Shown here: one piece after another, positions 59,911 through 64,000 of the stretch
Numbering within the stretch: position 1 is the first letter of the stretch
Layout of the letters: each line of letters starts with the position of its first letter
Source: Streptomyces sp. NBC_00273
Lineage (GTDB): Bacteria > Actinomycetota > Actinomycetes > Streptomycetales > Streptomycetaceae
Reading direction: 5' to 3'
Assembly (NCBI RefSeq): GCF_036178145.1
Contig: NZ_CP108067.1
Location: 3,720,001-3,784,000 of the forward strand
Length of the DNA: 64,000 bases
Made by a program: the position numbers and the translations under genes
Notes under the pieces: generated by a model
Told to the model about the DNA's origin: nothing
The model's input: only the letters and a program-made list of their open reading frames with translations
Database searches by the model: none

Positions 59911-60282
59911 TCAGCCCGTTACGGCGCGCAGCCGGACATCAGCGCGACGCTCGGCGGCCGCGTCGGCCTCCGACTTCGCGCGCTCCAGTGCCCGCTCCGC
60001 ACGCTGGACGTCAATCTCGTCCGCGAGCTCGGCGATCTCGGCCAGCAGGGACAGCTTGTTGTCCGCGAACGAGATGAAACCGCCGTGCACCGCGGCGACG
60101 ACGGTGTTGCCGTCGCTGGTGCGGATGGTCACCGGGCCCGATTCCAGCACACCGAGAAGCGGCTGGTGACCGGGCATGACGCCGATGTCGCCGGACGTGG
60201 TGCGGGCGACAACAAGGGTGGCCTCGCCGGACCAGACATTGCGGTCCGCCGCGACCAGCTCGACGTGCAGCTCAGCAGCCAA
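59911..60282 (-). CDS. atpC: ATP synthase F1 subunit epsilon
   Basis: A 123-residue epsilon subunit of the ATP synthase F1 sector, at the central stalk. The N-terminal beta sandwich is AAELHVELVAADRNVWSGEATLVVARTTSGDIGVMPGHQPLL, followed by HGGFISFADNKLSLLAEIAEL and a C-terminal helix pair rich in Ala/Glu/Arg. The start is TTG 60282 with GAGGAG upstream. Upstream in-frame starts give extra residues not seen in the family. It is the last gene of the operon, 163 bp after atpD. Confidence 0.93.
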   Translation of the reverse strand: MAAELHVELVAADRNVWSGEATLVVARTTSGDIGVMPGHQPLLGVLESGPVTIRTSDGNTVVAAVHGGFISFADNKLSLLAEIAELADEIDVQRAERALERAKSEADAAAERRADVRLRAVTG

Positions 60283-60421
60283 GGTGGCTCCTCGGGTCAC
60301 CACCCGGCGGGTCGGCCGGGTGTTGGGTCAAATTCTAATGGGCGTGGGGAGAGGGACGGGACACACCCGCCCCTCTCCTGCGAGACACCTGCCGGCGAGC
60401 CGGCGGGCCTGCGAACCGGAT

Positions 60422-60439
60422 GCGCTCCGTGAGGAGCGC
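60422..60439 (-). other. Hairpin just after atpD
   Basis: GCGCTCC-GTGA-GGAGCGC lies 7 bases downstream of the atpD stop in the atpD-atpC gap. This may set transcript levels of atpC relative to atpD by processing or pausing. Confidence 0.5.
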
Positions 60440-60445
60440 GCCGGA

Positions 60446-62805
<2,360 letters not shown>

Positions 62806-62825
62806 GAGTCAGGTCCCTTCCGTCG

Positions 62826-64000
62826 TCACTTGGAGACGTTGACGGCCGGTGCGTCCTCGCCCAGGAGCTTGCCGTCCGAGGTCTCGAACTGGCGCTTGAA
62901 GGAAGCAATGGCGTCCGCGATCGACGTCAGGGTGTCGTCCGACATCTTGCCGCCCTCGGCGATGGAGGTGAGGAGGTCCTTGCGCTCACGGCGCAGGTGC
63001 TCCAGCAGCTCCGACTCGAAGCGACGGATGTCGTTGACCGGGACGTCGTCCATCTTGCCGGTGGTGCCGGCCCAGACGGAGATGACCTGCTCCTCGACGG
63101 GCATCGGCTGGTACTGGCCCTGCTTCAGCAGCTCGACCAGACGCTTGCCGCGCTCCAGCGAAGCCTTCGACGCGGCGTCCAGGTCGGAACCGAAGGCGGC
63201 GAACGCCTCCAGCTCGCGGTACTGGGCCAGGTCCAGGCGCAGACGGCCGGAAACCTGCTTCATGGCCTTGTGCTGGGCGGAGCCACCGACGCGGGAGACC
63301 GAGATACCGACGTTCAGCGCCGGGCGCTGGCCCGCGTTGAACAGGTCGGACTCGAGGAAGCACTGGCCGTCGGTGATGGAGATGACGTTGGTCGGGATGA
63401 ACGCCGACACGTCGTTCGCCTTGGTCTCGACGATCGGCAGACCGGTCATCGAACCGGCACCCATGTCGTCGGACAGCTTCGCGCAGCGCTCCAGCAGACG
63501 GGAGTGCAGGTAGAAGACGTCACCCGGGTAGGCCTCGCGGCCCGGCGGGCGGCGCAGCAGCAGCGACACGGCGCGGTAGGCGTCGGCCTGCTTCGACAGG
63601 TCGTCGAAGATGATCAGGACGTGCTTGCCGGCGTACATCCAGTGCTGGCCGATGGCGGAACCGGTGTACGGCGCCAGGTACTTGAAGCCGGCCGGGTCGG
63701 ACGCCGGGGCGGCGACGATCGTCGTGTACTCGAGCGCACCGGCGTCTTCCAGGGCGCCGCGAACGGACGCGATGGTCGAGCCCTTCTGGCCGATGGCGAC
63801 GTAGATGCAGCGAACCTGCTTGTTCACGTCGCCCGAGCGCCAGTTGTCGCGCTGGTTGATGATCGTGTCGACGGCCAGAGCGGTCTTACCCGTCTGACGG
63901 TCACCGATGATCAGCTGACGCTGGCCACGGCCGACGGGCACCATGGCGTCGATGGCCTTGTAGCCGGTCTGCATCGGCTCGTGGACCGACTTACGGACCA
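62826..64000 (-). CDS. atpA: ATP synthase F1 subunit alpha, C-terminal part (partial)
   Basis: The reading frame is open from the window edge ([25 protein letters not shown]) and ends at 62826. About 390 residues are seen, including the P-loop [11 protein letters not shown], the ATP/beta-contact loop [23 protein letters not shown] and the C-terminal helical domain. It is the non-catalytic nucleotide-binding subunit. The N-terminal beta barrel is outside the window. Confidence 0.95.
   Translation of the reverse strand, partial: VRKSVHEPMQTGYKAIDAMVPVGRGQRQLIIGDRQTGKTALAVDTIINQRDNWRSGDVNKQVRCIYVAIGQKGSTIASVRGALEDAGALEYTTIVAAPASDPAGFKYLAPYTGSAIGQHWMYAGKHVLIIFDDLSKQADAYRAVSLLLRRPPGREAYPGDVFYLHSRLLERCAKLSDDMGAGSMTGLPIVETKANDVSAFIPTNVISITDGQCFLESDLFNAGQRPALNVGISVSRVGGSAQHKAMKQVSGRLRLDLAQYRELEAFAAFGSDLDAASKASLERGKRLVELLKQGQYQPMPVEEQVISVWAGTTGKMDDVPVNDIRRFESELLEHLRRERKDLLTSIAEGGKMSDDTLTSIADAIASFKRQFETSDGKLLGEDAPAVNVSK

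Overview
The window is about 70% G+C chromosomal DNA from a Streptomyces or close relative. The evidence is the codon bias, the polar-growth coiled-coil genes scy and filP, the cslA/glxA/cslZ set, the chiS-chiR-chiC locus and the F1 ATP synthase genes. Gene content and order match, from memory, the core chromosome arm of S. coelicolor that runs from a glycogen branching enzyme to the atp operon. Most of the window is conserved housekeeping and developmental DNA; the clearly mobile part is a nested insertion at 52.9-54.5 kb.

Layout. 0-8.3 kb: the end of glgB, a MerR/thioredoxin pair, an XRE-type regulator, then central carbon genes pfkA, pta-ackA and pyk. 8.3-12.4 kb: an unknown protein and a three-gene exported/membrane operon (DUF6230, DUF6114, a Pro/Lys/Asp-rich exported protein). 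12.4-19 kb: a TPR-thioredoxin, a TetR regulator with a perfect palindrome, an isolated EF-G domain IV-like protein, icmA, a DUF3817 protein, MarR and an MFS exporter. 19-27.4 kb: an ArsR-like regulator, the tip-glycan genes cslZ, glxA and cslA, and a TetR/DUF4166/SRPBCC operon behind a double operator. 27.4-34.5 kb: a thiamine-binding-type protein with DUF3817, three tandem AIM24 genes, MarR, a PepSY protein, then meaB, a thiolase and mce. 34.7-44.4 kb: scy, filP and two ATPase/permease ABC pairs. 44.4-52.9 kb: a small Zn-type protein, a luciferase-like oxidoreductase, nucS and its divergent neighbour, an AAA-type membrane ATPase, a STAS protein, a hydroxyacyl-CoA dehydrogenase and a cobalamin adenosyltransferase. 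52.9-54.5 kb: an IS701-type element inserted at the edge of a MITE. 54.5-59.7 kb: a membrane protein, chiS, chiR, chiC and a DUF2550 protein. 59.9-64 kb: atpC, atpD, atpG and the start-less end of atpA on the minus strand.

How the genes work together. Glycolysis (pfkA, pyk) sits next to acetate overflow (pta-ackA). A B12-dependent acyl-CoA set is scattered over 40 kb: icmA carrying the isobutyryl-CoA-specific Phe80/Gln198 pair, meaB, mce, a thiolase, a 3-hydroxyacyl-CoA dehydrogenase and a PduO-type adenosyltransferase. A second theme is hyphal tip growth: scy and filP lie about 10 kb from the cslA-glxA glycan genes. A third is chitin use, with a two-component system directly upstream of the chitinase and paired 12-bp repeats in its promoter.

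The observations I would look at first are these. The IS and MITE are nested, and the MITE end supplies the stop codon of the neighbouring gene. The transposase has a perfect -1 slippery heptamer that joins it to its missing C-terminus. A 26-bp palindromic element occurs identically inside a marR coding frame and beside chiC. A 16-bp-arm hairpin lies across the start codon of the EF-G-like gene after icmA. Two identical 16-bp operators control the TetR/DUF4166 operon. All assignments were made by eye; no searches were run.
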